A stretch of 5,599 nucleotides of DNA from JBDRAU01 sp043823315 (GTDB lineage: Bacteria > Patescibacteriota > UBA1384 > DTJR01), in the NCBI GenBank assembly GCA_043823315.1, contig JBDRAU010000016.1:1-5599 (forward strand), written 5' to 3'. The position numbers and the translations under genes are program-made. Under the pieces are notes generated by a model that saw only the letters and a program-made list of their open reading frames with translations, was not told the origin of the DNA and made no database searches. Positions 1-5,487 of the stretch are shown here, in pieces; the stretch's first letter is position 1, and each line of letters opens with the position of its first letter.

Positions 1-1239
1 CCATATCGCCACTTGGGTATGGGCAAAAGCAGCCAGACCCAGCGATAAACCGGCCAAAAGCGCAAGCAGGAATCCCTTTGTCTTTTCGCCCTCTAGCGCT
101 AAGTAAAAAAGTAAAAGAGCTAAAAAGAAGAACGCGTGTTCGCTGGCATCGACTAAAACGGTTACTTGGCTCGTGAAAACAAACGGAAGGAGCGAAAATA
201 GAATCGCGCTAAGCCAAGCCACACGAGGCGAAAAGACTTTCTTTATAAAGAGAAACAGAAATACAATGCCCAGCGAGCCCGTGATCGCGGAGGTTAACTC
301 CAAGGAAGTGATTTCAGAAAGCTTTAAGAAATTATGCAGAACGTAACCAAAGAAAACGTAAAGTGGGTGAAAAGGCGCGTGACCTGTTGCCATTGCCTGC
401 CAAACAGAAGCGCTACCCGTGCGCCAGAAATATTCGCTCGAGTCAAAAAAATCAAGAGAGTTGCTCATTAGTAAAATTCTCGAAGCAAACAAAGCAACGA
501 TGGCGCAAAAAGACAAAACAAAGCTGCGCGATTTAACCAATTTTTTATCCTTGAGATAGAGATCCCAAATTTCGATAAAAGCTTTCCTTATAACTGATAT
601 CTTGGCACCAGTTGGCCGCCCCGCCACCCTCCTAAAGTGACTGACTGGAAGCTGTTTTATTGAAAACCCAAATTTTTCGATTTGGTAAATAAGTTCTGCC
701 GAAAATGTCGCGCCCTTTGAAGTAATTCTAATCTTTCTGATTACATCTTGTTTAAAAAGTTTAAAAGCGCAGTCGATATCTTTTATTTTGAGGCCCAATA
801 GAATCCAAACTAGAACTCTCCATCCCCACGCATTAACTTTTCGCATAAAAAAGTCGCTTCGCTTTTTCCGATAACCAATTACCACGTCAAACTGAGGGAT
901 GTATTTGAGAAGCTTTTTGATTTCATTTAGATCGAATTGCCGGTCAGAGTCAGAGAAAAAAACCAAGTCCTTGCTCGATGCTTTAAGCCCCTTCCAGACG
1001 GCTGCCCCATAACCTTGATTCTTGCGGTTACTTAATACCTTGAGTTTTCCAGTTCGCCGAGATACTTTTTGAAGTATTTTCAACGTATCATCTGTCGATC
1101 CGTCATTAACCACAATAATTTCAAAATCGGTAAAATTCTTTTTCAGAAAATCATAGGCGTCAGTTACCGAGGCCTCGATATTCATCTGCTCATTAAAAGC
1201 AGGTAAAACTATTGAAATTGAATTTTTTTGTTTTTTCAT
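1..1239 (-). CDS. GT2 (DPM1-like) / GT-C (DUF2723-like) fusion glycosyltransferase, 3' end outside window
   Basis: The frame is open from an ATG at 1239 to the left edge, giving 413 codons with no stop. Residues 1-230 are a family 2 glycosyltransferase of the dolichol/polyprenyl-phosphate mannose (or glucose) synthase type: VLPAFNE at 11-17, VVNDGSTDD at 43-51, NQGYGAAVWKGL near 74-85, the metal-binding D97-x-D99 region, DIDCAFKLF near 154-162, and the HFRRVAGRPTG loop at 201-211. Such enzymes move a sugar from a nucleotide donor to a polyprenyl phosphate. From about 239 the protein becomes hydrophobic. DSSE at 266-269 and HAPFHPLY at 287-294 resemble the conserved acidic site and HPPG-PLY motif of DUF2723 (TMEM260-like) GT-C enzymes, which use lipid-linked sugars outside the membrane. 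I infer that one protein both makes and spends the lipid-sugar. There is no clear Shine-Dalgarno, but the start is fixed by the domain beginning at residue 7. The sugar is unknown. Confidence 0.9.
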   Translation of the reverse strand, partial: MKKQKNSISIVLPAFNEQMNIEASVTDAYDFLKKNFTDFEIIVVNDGSTDDTLKILQKVSRRTGKLKVLSNRKNQGYGAAVWKGLKASSKDLVFFSDSDRQFDLNEIKKLLKYIPQFDVVIGYRKKRSDFFMRKVNAWGWRVLVWILLGLKIKDIDCAFKLFKQDVIRKIRITSKGATFSAELIYQIEKFGFSIKQLPVSHFRRVAGRPTGAKISVIRKAFIEIWDLYLKDKKLVKSRSFVLSFCAIVALFASRILLMSNSLDFFDSSEYFWRTGSASVWQAMATGHAPFHPLYVFFGYVLHNFLKLSEITSLELTSAITGSLGIVFLFLFIKKVFSPRVAWLSAILFSLLPFVFTSQVTVLVDASEHAFFFLALLLFYLALEGEKTKGFLLALLAGLSLGLAAFAHTQVAIW

Positions 1240-1286
1240 ATAAACAACTCGAATACACAGTTTGCAAAAATTAACTCCGCATTATT

Positions 1287-1348
1287 CTTCGAGCGATCCT
1301 GAGCTTGCTGAAGGAGAGTCGAGAAGTTCTCCATAAAGTCGAACAATA
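1287..1348 (+). repeat. Dispersed repeat, copy C (in the leader of the fusion gene)
   Basis: This copy contains TCGAGAAG (1319-1326) and TCGAACAATA (1339-1348), the two end blocks shared with the copies near 4142-4217 and 5521-5566. Its left half includes GATCCTGAGCTTGCTGAAGG, close to a CCTGAGCTTGTCGAAGG-type word that I remember as a common interspersed repeat in many bacterial genomes. It lies between the predicted promoter and the start codon of the fusion gene, so it would be transcribed as part of the leader. Confidence 0.55.
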
Positions 1349-1399
1349 GAATTAAGTTTATGCGGTATCTTTTACTAAAATGTATGTAGCTGTCTTTAT

Positions 1400-1427
1400 C
1401 TTATAGCCGATTTTTTCACGTTGTCAA
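1400..1427 (-). promoter_or_regulatory. Sigma70-type promoter for the GT2/GT-C fusion gene
   Basis: On the minus strand a perfect -35 TTGACA (1422-1427) is followed after 16 bases by TATAAG (1400-1405), which matches the -10 consensus at five of six positions. Transcription would start near 1393 and leave a leader of about 150 bases before the ATG at 1239. The AT-rich surroundings are typical of a promoter. This is the best promoter in the window, and it implies that the fusion gene is transcribed separately from the GC-rich gene upstream. Confidence 0.65.
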
Positions 1428-1463
1428 AATTTTTACCGAGATCGTTGAAAAACACCACTAAAC

Positions 1464-1557
1464 GTCATTGCGAGTGTTCTACCTCGTCAACCCGAGTAAA
1501 ACTGGTGTCATTGCGAACCTGGTTTGAGGTGGAACTCAAACCTAATGTGAATGCGCG
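1464..1557. repeat. Degraded REP-like repeats with an internal hairpin
   Basis: The word GTCATTGCGA occurs at 1464-1473 and again at 1507-1516, and a third time at the right edge of the window. It is the usual opening of a widespread class of short interspersed repeats (recalled, not searched). Behind the second copy is a perfect 8-base inverted repeat, GGTTTGAG (1521-1528) and CTCAAACC (1535-1542), with a 6-base loop. I found no protein signal here. Together with the neighbouring promoter, copy C repeat and hairpins, this accounts for most of the gene-free stretch 1240-1746. Confidence 0.5.
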
Positions 1558-1615
1558 GCAATCTGTGTGGCTGGCCGTTACCTTCACAAGTCCAATGTAA
1601 TTTTAGCATAAAGGA

Positions 1616-1654
1616 AGGCCCTCCTACTCATCCCGAAGGACTTTTGGAGGGCCT
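1616..1654 (-). terminator. GC-rich hairpin, possible terminator or processing site
   Basis: AGGCCCTCC (1616-1624) pairs perfectly with GGAGGGCCT (1646-1654). On the minus strand the loop contains a second small stem, TCC-TTCG-GGA, with a stable UUCG tetraloop. It lies about 90 bases beyond the stop of the GC-rich gene. No clean run of U follows on either strand, so this is not a textbook intrinsic terminator. A role as a 3' end or RNA-stability structure is inferred. Confidence 0.4.
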
Positions 1655-1661
1655 GCGTCGA

Positions 1662-1678
1662 CTGCCGCTTCGCGGCAG
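1662..1678. other. Perfect 7-bp GC hairpin
   Basis: CTGCCGC (1662-1668) and GCGGCAG (1672-1678) form a perfect stem around a 3-base TTC loop. It is stacked directly next to the 1616-1654 hairpin in the 3' region of the GC-rich gene. It has no U tract. It may be part of a composite 3' RNA structure, or simply another palindromic repeat unit. Confidence 0.4.
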
Positions 1679-1699
1679 CCTAAGGGTCAAAGATTCAAA

Positions 1700-1740
1700 G
1701 GATTCAGAGAGCCATTCAAGAGCAAAGGCTCTAAGAATCC
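1700..1740 (-). other. Hairpin just downstream of the GC-rich orphan gene
   Basis: GGATTCAGAGAGCC (1700-1713) pairs with GGCTCTAAGAATCC (1727-1740), with 11 of 14 positions complementary and a 13-base loop. Short GATTC/GAATC arms outside it (1692-1696 and 1744-1748) extend the symmetry into the stop codon of the gene. It is the first of three hairpins in a row after that gene. A transcript-end role is inferred. Confidence 0.4.
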
Positions 1741-1746
1741 AGAGAA

Positions 1747-2403
1747 TCAGCAGGAGAAGACCTGGTCACCAGCGCGCCACGTATCCGGATACGTGACCGG
1801 ATAGGCGTTGACGTCCCAGTAGTCGTAGCCCGAGCTCCAGCGGCAGTCGGCCACCCAGAGAACGCCCTTGACGTCCCTGACGTAGAAGATGTTGGCGTAG
1901 CCGTTGGTCAACAGGATTCCCTGCTGTCCCTGGCCTTGAGCCTTCATCAGCTCGTACATCTGGGCGAGTGACGTCTCCGCCACCTCCTCACCGCCGAGTT
2001 CGGCGATGATCGGGCCGTCCACGGAATTCTTCACGAGCTTGTGGACGCGCAACGTGGCCTCGGCGATGTCCGCCTCAACCTTGCCGTCACCGGCGAGGAA
2101 GGCGTTGCTGAAGCCGTCCCAGATGTAGCCGATCTTAACCTCGCCAGAGGTATTCACCTTGAAGTGGTCCTTGGCGGAGAAAGTCGCGATGGCCTGGACG
2201 GCGACGGTGCCGACAGTCTCGAGCAGGTCGGAGGCACTCAGCTCGACCAGCAGATTCTTGACGCCCTTCTTCAGTCTGCCACCGTTGCCGAGAACCTTCT
2301 GAGCAAGGTCTCGGCTGAAGCCCATCTCATCGAGCGAGTCAGTGAACAACTTCCGGATGTCGCGCTTTTGTCTGCCTGTCATGCTAGGTGTAGTCTGTTC
2401 CAC
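1747..2403 (-). CDS. GC-rich orphan protein with Trp/Tyr-rich C-terminus, function unknown
   Basis: A 218-codon gene from a GTG at 2403 to TGA at 1747. This start is chosen because AGGAGG (2413-2418) lies 9 bases upstream; the in-frame GTG at 2412 touches that site, and the ATG at 2382 is too far away. There is no signal peptide and no membrane segment. A basic, probably helical N-terminus (TGRQKRDIRKLF) leads to a mixed middle region (DHFKVNTSGEVKIGYIWDGF, then VEADIAEATLRVHKLVK) and a Gln/Gly linker (MKAQGQGQQG). The end is aromatic: NGYANIFYVRDVKGVLWV, then CRWSSGYDYWDVNAYPV and WRAGDQVFSC. Sampled 60-base lines are about 65% GC, against about 28% in a line of the neighbouring gene, and third positions are mostly C or G. 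I remember similar unnamed paralogues in CPR genomes but cannot confirm that here. The function is unknown. It may be a transferred or mobile cassette, since repeats lie on both sides. Confidence 0.75.
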   Translation of the reverse strand: MEQTTPSMTGRQKRDIRKLFTDSLDEMGFSRDLAQKVLGNGGRLKKGVKNLLVELSASDLLETVGTVAVQAIATFSAKDHFKVNTSGEVKIGYIWDGFSNAFLAGDGKVEADIAEATLRVHKLVKNSVDGPIIAELGGEEVAETSLAQMYELMKAQGQGQQGILLTNGYANIFYVRDVKGVLWVADCRWSSGYDYWDVNAYPVTYPDTWRAGDQVFSC

Positions 2404-2412
2404 AGCTATCAC

Positions 2413-2433
2413 CCTCCTTGAGTATATTTTATA
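2413..2433 (-). promoter_or_regulatory. Strong Shine-Dalgarno and -10-like box of the orphan gene
   Basis: On the minus strand AAGGAGG (2413-2419) sits 9 bases before the GTG at 2403 and is the best ribosome binding site in the window; it decides the start. TATAAA (2428-2433) just upstream could be a -10 element, with only a weak -35 candidate (TTGGGC, 2453-2458, 19-base spacing). The ribosome site is well supported. The promoter part is tentative. Confidence 0.55.
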
Positions 2434-2453
2434 TGCTCTCCAGCATTAACCTG

Positions 2454-2479
2454 CCCAACTCTTCCGTCAAGAGCTTGGG
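2454..2479. other. Hairpin upstream of the orphan gene
   Basis: CCCAACTCTT (2454-2463) pairs with AAGAG-C-TTGGG (2469-2479): ten base pairs with one bulged C and a 5-base loop. It lies between the large palindromic repeat and the -10-like box of the orphan gene. It could be a leader or attenuation structure if transcription starts further upstream, or a repeat fragment. Confidence 0.4.
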
Positions 2480-2485
2480 TTCAGG

Positions 2486-2585
2486 TTCTTGAAGCCCCAC
2501 TGACAACCAAACCAAATGAGATTTCTCGACTCACTTCGTTCGCTCGAAATGACAAAGGATTTGTCAGTCACTGGGGCTTCAAGAA
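2486..2585. repeat. Palindromic element with 21-bp inverted ends around a REP-like core
   Basis: TTCTTGAAGCCCCA (2486-2499) is the exact inverse of 2572-2585. Seven further bases, CTGACAA (2500-2506), pair with TTGTCAG (2561-2567), leaving a 4-base bulge (2568-2571). The 54-base interior carries ATTTCTCGACTCAC and CTCGAAATGACAAAGGA (2543-2559), the core of a common interspersed repeat type. I see no obvious target-site duplication and no open reading frame. The architecture resembles a REPIN or a small non-autonomous element. No U tract follows, so a terminator role is doubtful. Confidence 0.65.
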
Positions 2586-2607
2586 AGATAAATTTTCAAA
2601 GATCAGA

Positions 2608-2643
2608 TTGAGATCCCTCAATTTCGTTCGGGATGACAATTGA
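2608..2643. repeat. REP-like fragment between GT39 and the orphan gene
   Basis: GAGATCCCTCAATTTCGTTC followed by GGGATGACAA resembles the GAGATCC...GGATGACA class of interspersed repeats that I recall from many genomes. A weak 6-base stem, TCAATT (2618-2623) with AATTGA (2638-2643), spans it. It is a second unit beside the palindromic element at 2486-2585. Confidence 0.4.
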
Positions 2644-2649
2644 AGATAT

Positions 2650-2678
2650 AACCTAGCAGAATTTAACTGGTTTGTCAA
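2650..2678 (-). promoter_or_regulatory. Candidate promoter just after the GT39 stop
   Basis: On the minus strand a perfect TTGACA (2673-2678) is followed after 17 bases by TAGGTT (2650-2655), with a TG one base before it as in an extended -10. The hexamer itself matches the consensus at only three of six positions. It would drive the GC-rich orphan gene through a leader of about 240 bases containing the palindromic elements. The short inverted repeat CCTAG/CTAGG (2652-2656, 2680-2684) overlaps it. Confidence 0.35.
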
Positions 2679-2688
2679 TCTAGGATCA

Positions 2689-4230
2689 TTACTTTCGCCG
2701 AATTATTGTCAAAATAGTTCCCCCGCCAGACTTCTCCTCATGAACAATTTTATAACCGGTAGGGATTTGATAATCGCTTATCCAGGCCCAGTTTGTATTG
2801 AAAACGATGAAGTCAGGGGTTTCGCTATCCACAACAAGTCGAATATCTGCACGCAAATTATCAAGCGTGTGATCCGGCTTCATATTATTAAAAACGCTCG
2901 CGCCTTGCGGAGCATTTTTATTTAGAAAATCTGCGGCACGCTTGCCTCCCTGTCCCCACCAACCGAATTGTAAAAACCTCTTCTCGTAATTTCCTTTTGA
3001 TCCACCGATAAACTCATTATAATAATCTAGATAATAAGGGTAGTGGGTCACCACATTAAAAAGCCCGTAGCAAACTAGCAATATGATCAATATAATTTGC
3101 AGATATTTTTGCTTTAAAATTTTAAGAAGATAAACAAATCCAAGAGCAGCCAGGACACCAATCGGGATAAAAACAAACAGCAAATAACGTACCCCACCCT
3201 GTTTAATTCCGACAAAGCTGTTTATAAAAGGCAGGACCAAAAGAGCAATAATAAAAAGTTTATTTTTAATTTTCTCGCGACTAAAGATACCTAGGGCCGC
3301 CAAAACTAAAATCCCCACCGGTACGCTGTAGAAGAAGTAAGTGAGAAAGTACGAGCTAGGAAGAACAGCGTCTTTTTGGCCCATGTACCATTCTCGTACT
3401 TGCCCCCAATGGCCAAAACTGGTCTTAAGCGCTCCGATCGGATCGCTCCATAAATAAGGCCAGACAAGATAAAACACGATTGCCGAACCAATCGGAATTG
3501 CTAGAAGAGCAAGCCATCGTCTATAATCTTTCTTCCATGGGGCAAAAAGTAAAATCGCCACCGGACCAAAAAGTGCAGCCAGAATCGTATTGTAACGGGT
3601 AGCAAACGCAAGAGCGAGCGTAAGAGTCGGTAAAATATAATCCCTCCATCCCCCCTTTGACCTGGCAAAGCGATATGACACTATTGCGAGTAGAAGAAAT
3701 GCTAAAGCTGAAATCGAATCCATTCCCAAGATTCTGCCGTAAGCAATAAAAGGAGGCGTCAACATCAAAATTATCGAGCTAAAAAGCCCGATTGTGGCAG
3801 AAAAAAGCTCTGTTACAAAATAAGAAACAAGGGCAATCGTTAAGCTTAAGAGGAGTGCACTGGCAATTCTTCCTCCCGTATAATGCTCGCCATCAAGAAA
3901 ATACCCCGGCGAAGAAAACAGTCCATACACGTATTTGGCCACCGGTGGATGTTCTTTGTTCGCGTCCCAAGCAGAGCTTTTGAAGTTTAAATGAATAAGG
4001 TTAGAATAATAACTTCTCCCAGCATTGTAGTACGGAATTTCATCCCATGTTTCCCCGGTCTGGTTAATCCCATAAGAAATGATCAAAAAAGAAGCAATGA
4101 AGATTACAATAAAAATCAGCTTTTGGCGTGATGATAGAAACCGCTCGAGCGAAGAACTCAATATTGTTCGAGCTGGTCGAGAACTTTTACTTTGGGGCTT
4201 CTCGACTTCGCTCGAAGAAGATTTAAGCAT
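2689..4230 (-). CDS. GT39/ArnT-like (PMT_2-type) integral membrane glycosyltransferase
   Basis: A 513-residue GT-C protein. After a Ser-rich cytoplasmic tail (1-36) comes a membrane segment at about 37-55, then the first outer loop with the catalytic-type acidic pair D63-E64 and EHPPVAK at 93-99, the HPP motif of the PMT_2/ArnT group. About ten more hydrophobic segments follow. YYNEFIGG near 400 and the WWGQGGKRAADFLN stretch are also typical of the family. A soluble end of about 75 residues closes the protein. These enzymes transfer a sugar from a polyprenyl phosphate or pyrophosphate carrier to protein, lipid or glycan on the outer face; acceptor and sugar cannot be read here. The start overlaps the stop of the upstream ligase gene by 8 bases (ATGCTTAA) and lacks a good ribosome site, so translational coupling is likely. 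Residues 5-30 are encoded by a dispersed repeat, so family homologues should lack them. Confidence 0.88.
   Translation of the reverse strand: MLKSSSSEVEKPQSKSSRPARTILSSSLERFLSSRQKLIFIVIFIASFLIISYGINQTGETWDEIPYYNAGRSYYSNLIHLNFKSSAWDANKEHPPVAKYVYGLFSSPGYFLDGEHYTGGRIASALLLSLTIALVSYFVTELFSATIGLFSSIILMLTPPFIAYGRILGMDSISALAFLLLAIVSYRFARSKGGWRDYILPTLTLALAFATRYNTILAALFGPVAILLFAPWKKDYRRWLALLAIPIGSAIVFYLVWPYLWSDPIGALKTSFGHWGQVREWYMGQKDAVLPSSYFLTYFFYSVPVGILVLAALGIFSREKIKNKLFIIALLVLPFINSFVGIKQGGVRYLLFVFIPIGVLAALGFVYLLKILKQKYLQIILIILLVCYGLFNVVTHYPYYLDYYNEFIGGSKGNYEKRFLQFGWWGQGGKRAADFLNKNAPQGASVFNNMKPDHTLDNLRADIRLVVDSETPDFIVFNTNWAWISDYQIPTGYKIVHEEKSGGGTILTIIRRK
4142..4217 (-). repeat. Dispersed repeat, copy A, inside the GT39 coding start
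   Basis: On the minus strand this copy carries TCGAGAAG, CCCC, then TAAAAGTTCTCGAC (4176-4189) and GCTCGAACAATA (4162-4173). The last two blocks, 14 and 12 bases, are identical to blocks in the copy at 5538-5566 on the opposite strand. The perfect palindrome CGCTCGAGCG lies at 4142-4151, and CTTCG-CT-CGAAG at 4206-4217. It is read in frame as the N-terminal Ser/Arg/Glu-rich tail of the GT39 protein. Confidence 0.7.
4223..4230 (-). promoter_or_regulatory. 8-base stop/start overlap coupling two genes
   Basis: The sequence ATGCTTAA contains the ATG of the GT39 gene (4230-4228) and the TAA of the ligase gene (4225-4223) in different frames. No good ribosome binding site precedes this ATG: the nearest purine block, GGGG, is about 18 bases away. 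Re-initiation by ribosomes finishing the ligase gene is the likely way it is translated, so both genes belong to one operon. Confidence 0.7.
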
Positions 4231-5473
4231 TTTTTTGTTTGTAATTTACCCCGTTAGAGAGGGACTCCGACTTTTTTCGGTGGTCAGGAGCTGTTCCTGA
4301 TGGTGGTGATTTACTTTCGCCAGTATTAATCGTGAAGCAATCACCATTTCTAACGGGGTTTACCGATAGCGCAAGCAGTATCCAAAAGATCGCCGCCAAA
4401 TCGTTTCTAAAAAACGGCGTATCGACAAGAGCATAAAACAGGATTGAAAACAGCGCCAAGACTATTGGGAGATTTTTTGAAAAATAGAAGCGACTCGAAA
4501 AAAGAAGATACAAAAACGCTAAGAGCCCCACGGCTCCGGAAGTAGCGAGAAGCTGGATAAACAAACTATGAGCAGTTAAGGCCACCGGAGAAATATACTC
4601 GGGATAATTGACACGATCACGGGTCAAAGTGGAAAAATAATTTTGGTAATTTGAAAGCCCGACGCCGAGAATCGGCTTTTGCCCAATGATTTCAAATGAA
4701 GTCTGCCAGATGTAATAGCGCACATTGGAAGAGGTAGCTTTTCGGCTGTGGTCTGACCAATCAGGTTTAAAAATTAGATATCCGCCTATAAAAAACCCTG
4801 CCAAAAGTATTATTAGCAAGACTTTTGCTAAAGTTTTGCGAGATTTTGCAAGAAAATAATAAAGGAATAATATTAATGCTCCTGCCAAAGCTACTAAAGC
4901 TCCGCGCGAATCCGTCAAATATATAGCAACAACGATCAAAGCAGACGCCAAAATATGAAAGATAGTCTTTTTTTTGATCGTTTGGTAAAGTGAAAGAACT
5001 AAAATCGGCGCTAAAAACATCGCCAGATAGTTCGCACTCAAGCGGTCGAGGTCGTAAAGCCGACCGTCAATCGTTTTAGCGCCAGAGATAAACAGCAAAA
5101 GCGCCAGCGCAGAAGTTAGCGCACCGCAGTAGATTACAAAATCGGTAAAATCCTTTTTGTTTTTTAGCGCCGACAAAAACATCAGAAAAACTAGATATCC
5201 ATCGAAAAAATATGCTTTCCAAAGGCCAAGGCCGCTTACTTTATCGGGAGAAACAATCGCCGAAACAAGTCCCGCCAAAACAAAAACTCCTCCGGCGAGA
5301 ATGAGCGTTTTTTTGTCTTTAAGATCAAAAAGTTTGTAGAACAAGAATAAAACAGCCGCCCCATAAATAGCTATTTCGAGCAGTGTTGTCGGAATCGGCC
5401 CAACGTTAAAACGGATAAAATAAAACGGAACTAGCAGGATCAGGAGTTTTAAAATTGTATTTCTAAGTTTCAT
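4223..5473 (-). CDS. O-antigen ligase/polymerase-like membrane protein (Wzy_C / WaaL type)
   Basis: A 416-residue protein with roughly ten membrane segments. Family signs are TDSRGALVAL at 187-196, then a large outer loop with R252, W256 (VRYYIWQTSF), P267-ILGVGLSNYQNYF (267-280), and AHSLFIQLLATSGAVGLLAF at 301-320, where the usual His-Asn is His-Ser. DTPFFRND at 351-358 near the last segment is also typical. Enzymes of this fold polymerise lipid-linked glycan units or ligate them to lipid or protein acceptors on the outer face; which one applies here cannot be decided. The start is the ATG at 5473, with a weak AGG about 8 bases upstream. The last 45 residues (372-416) lie after the final membrane segment and come from a repeat element, so the ancestral protein probably ended near residue 371. 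It is coupled to the GT39 gene by overlap. Confidence 0.85.
   Translation of the reverse strand: MKLRNTILKLLILLVPFYFIRFNVGPIPTTLLEIAIYGAAVLFLFYKLFDLKDKKTLILAGGVFVLAGLVSAIVSPDKVSGLGLWKAYFFDGYLVFLMFLSALKNKKDFTDFVIYCGALTSALALLLFISGAKTIDGRLYDLDRLSANYLAMFLAPILVLSLYQTIKKKTIFHILASALIVVAIYLTDSRGALVALAGALILFLYYFLAKSRKTLAKVLLIILLAGFFIGGYLIFKPDWSDHSRKATSSNVRYYIWQTSFEIIGQKPILGVGLSNYQNYFSTLTRDRVNYPEYISPVALTAHSLFIQLLATSGAVGLLAFLYLLFSSRFYFSKNLPIVLALFSILFYALVDTPFFRNDLAAIFWILLALSVNPVRNGDCFTINTGESKSPPSGTAPDHRKKSESLSNGVNYKQKNA
4248..4359. repeat. 112-bp inverted-repeat element encoding the Wzy-like C-terminal tail
   Basis: ACCCCGTTAGA (4248-4258) and TCTAACGGGGT (4349-4359) are perfect 11-base inverted ends. 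Inside are two more stems: TCAGGA (4284-4289) with TCCTGA (4295-4300), and TGGTGATT (4304-4311) with AATCACCA (4339-4346). On the minus strand the element is open in the ligase frame and gives the tail that begins NPVRNG and ends with SLSNGVN. I recall NPVRNG/SNGV tails on unrelated proteins from CPR genomes, which would fit a repeat that lands at gene ends. Confidence 0.7.
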
Positions 5474-5487
5474 TTTTTTACCTATGG

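Noticed and set aside
1551..1796. Plus-strand frame of 81 codons in the 1240-1746 gap
   Set aside because: It runs across three hairpins and into the antisense of the orphan gene, has no ribosome site or family motif, and its residues look like translated repeats.
2404..2412. GTG at 2412 as the start of the orphan gene
   Set aside because: It directly abuts the AGGAGG site with no spacer; the GTG at 2403 has a 9-base spacing.
2041..2421. Plus-strand frame of 126 codons opposite the orphan gene
   Set aside because: Long antisense frames are expected opposite GC-rich genes; it has no ribosome site and no recognisable motif, while the minus frame has a strong one.
2486..2585. Bidirectional intrinsic terminator
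   Set aside because: The stem is long, but the loop is 54 bases and neither side is followed by a run of T in the reading direction.
2689..4321. 11-base match TTACTTTCGCC at 2689-2699 and 4311-4321
   Set aside because: Matches of this length are expected by chance several times in a window of this size, and the flanks do not align.
1122..5151. 15-base match CAAAATCGGTAAAAT at 1122-1136 and 5137-5151
   Set aside because: Both lie in coding sequence and encode similar short strings (NFTDF and DFTDF) in unrelated proteins; no palindrome or flanking similarity, so likely coincidence in AT-rich coding DNA.
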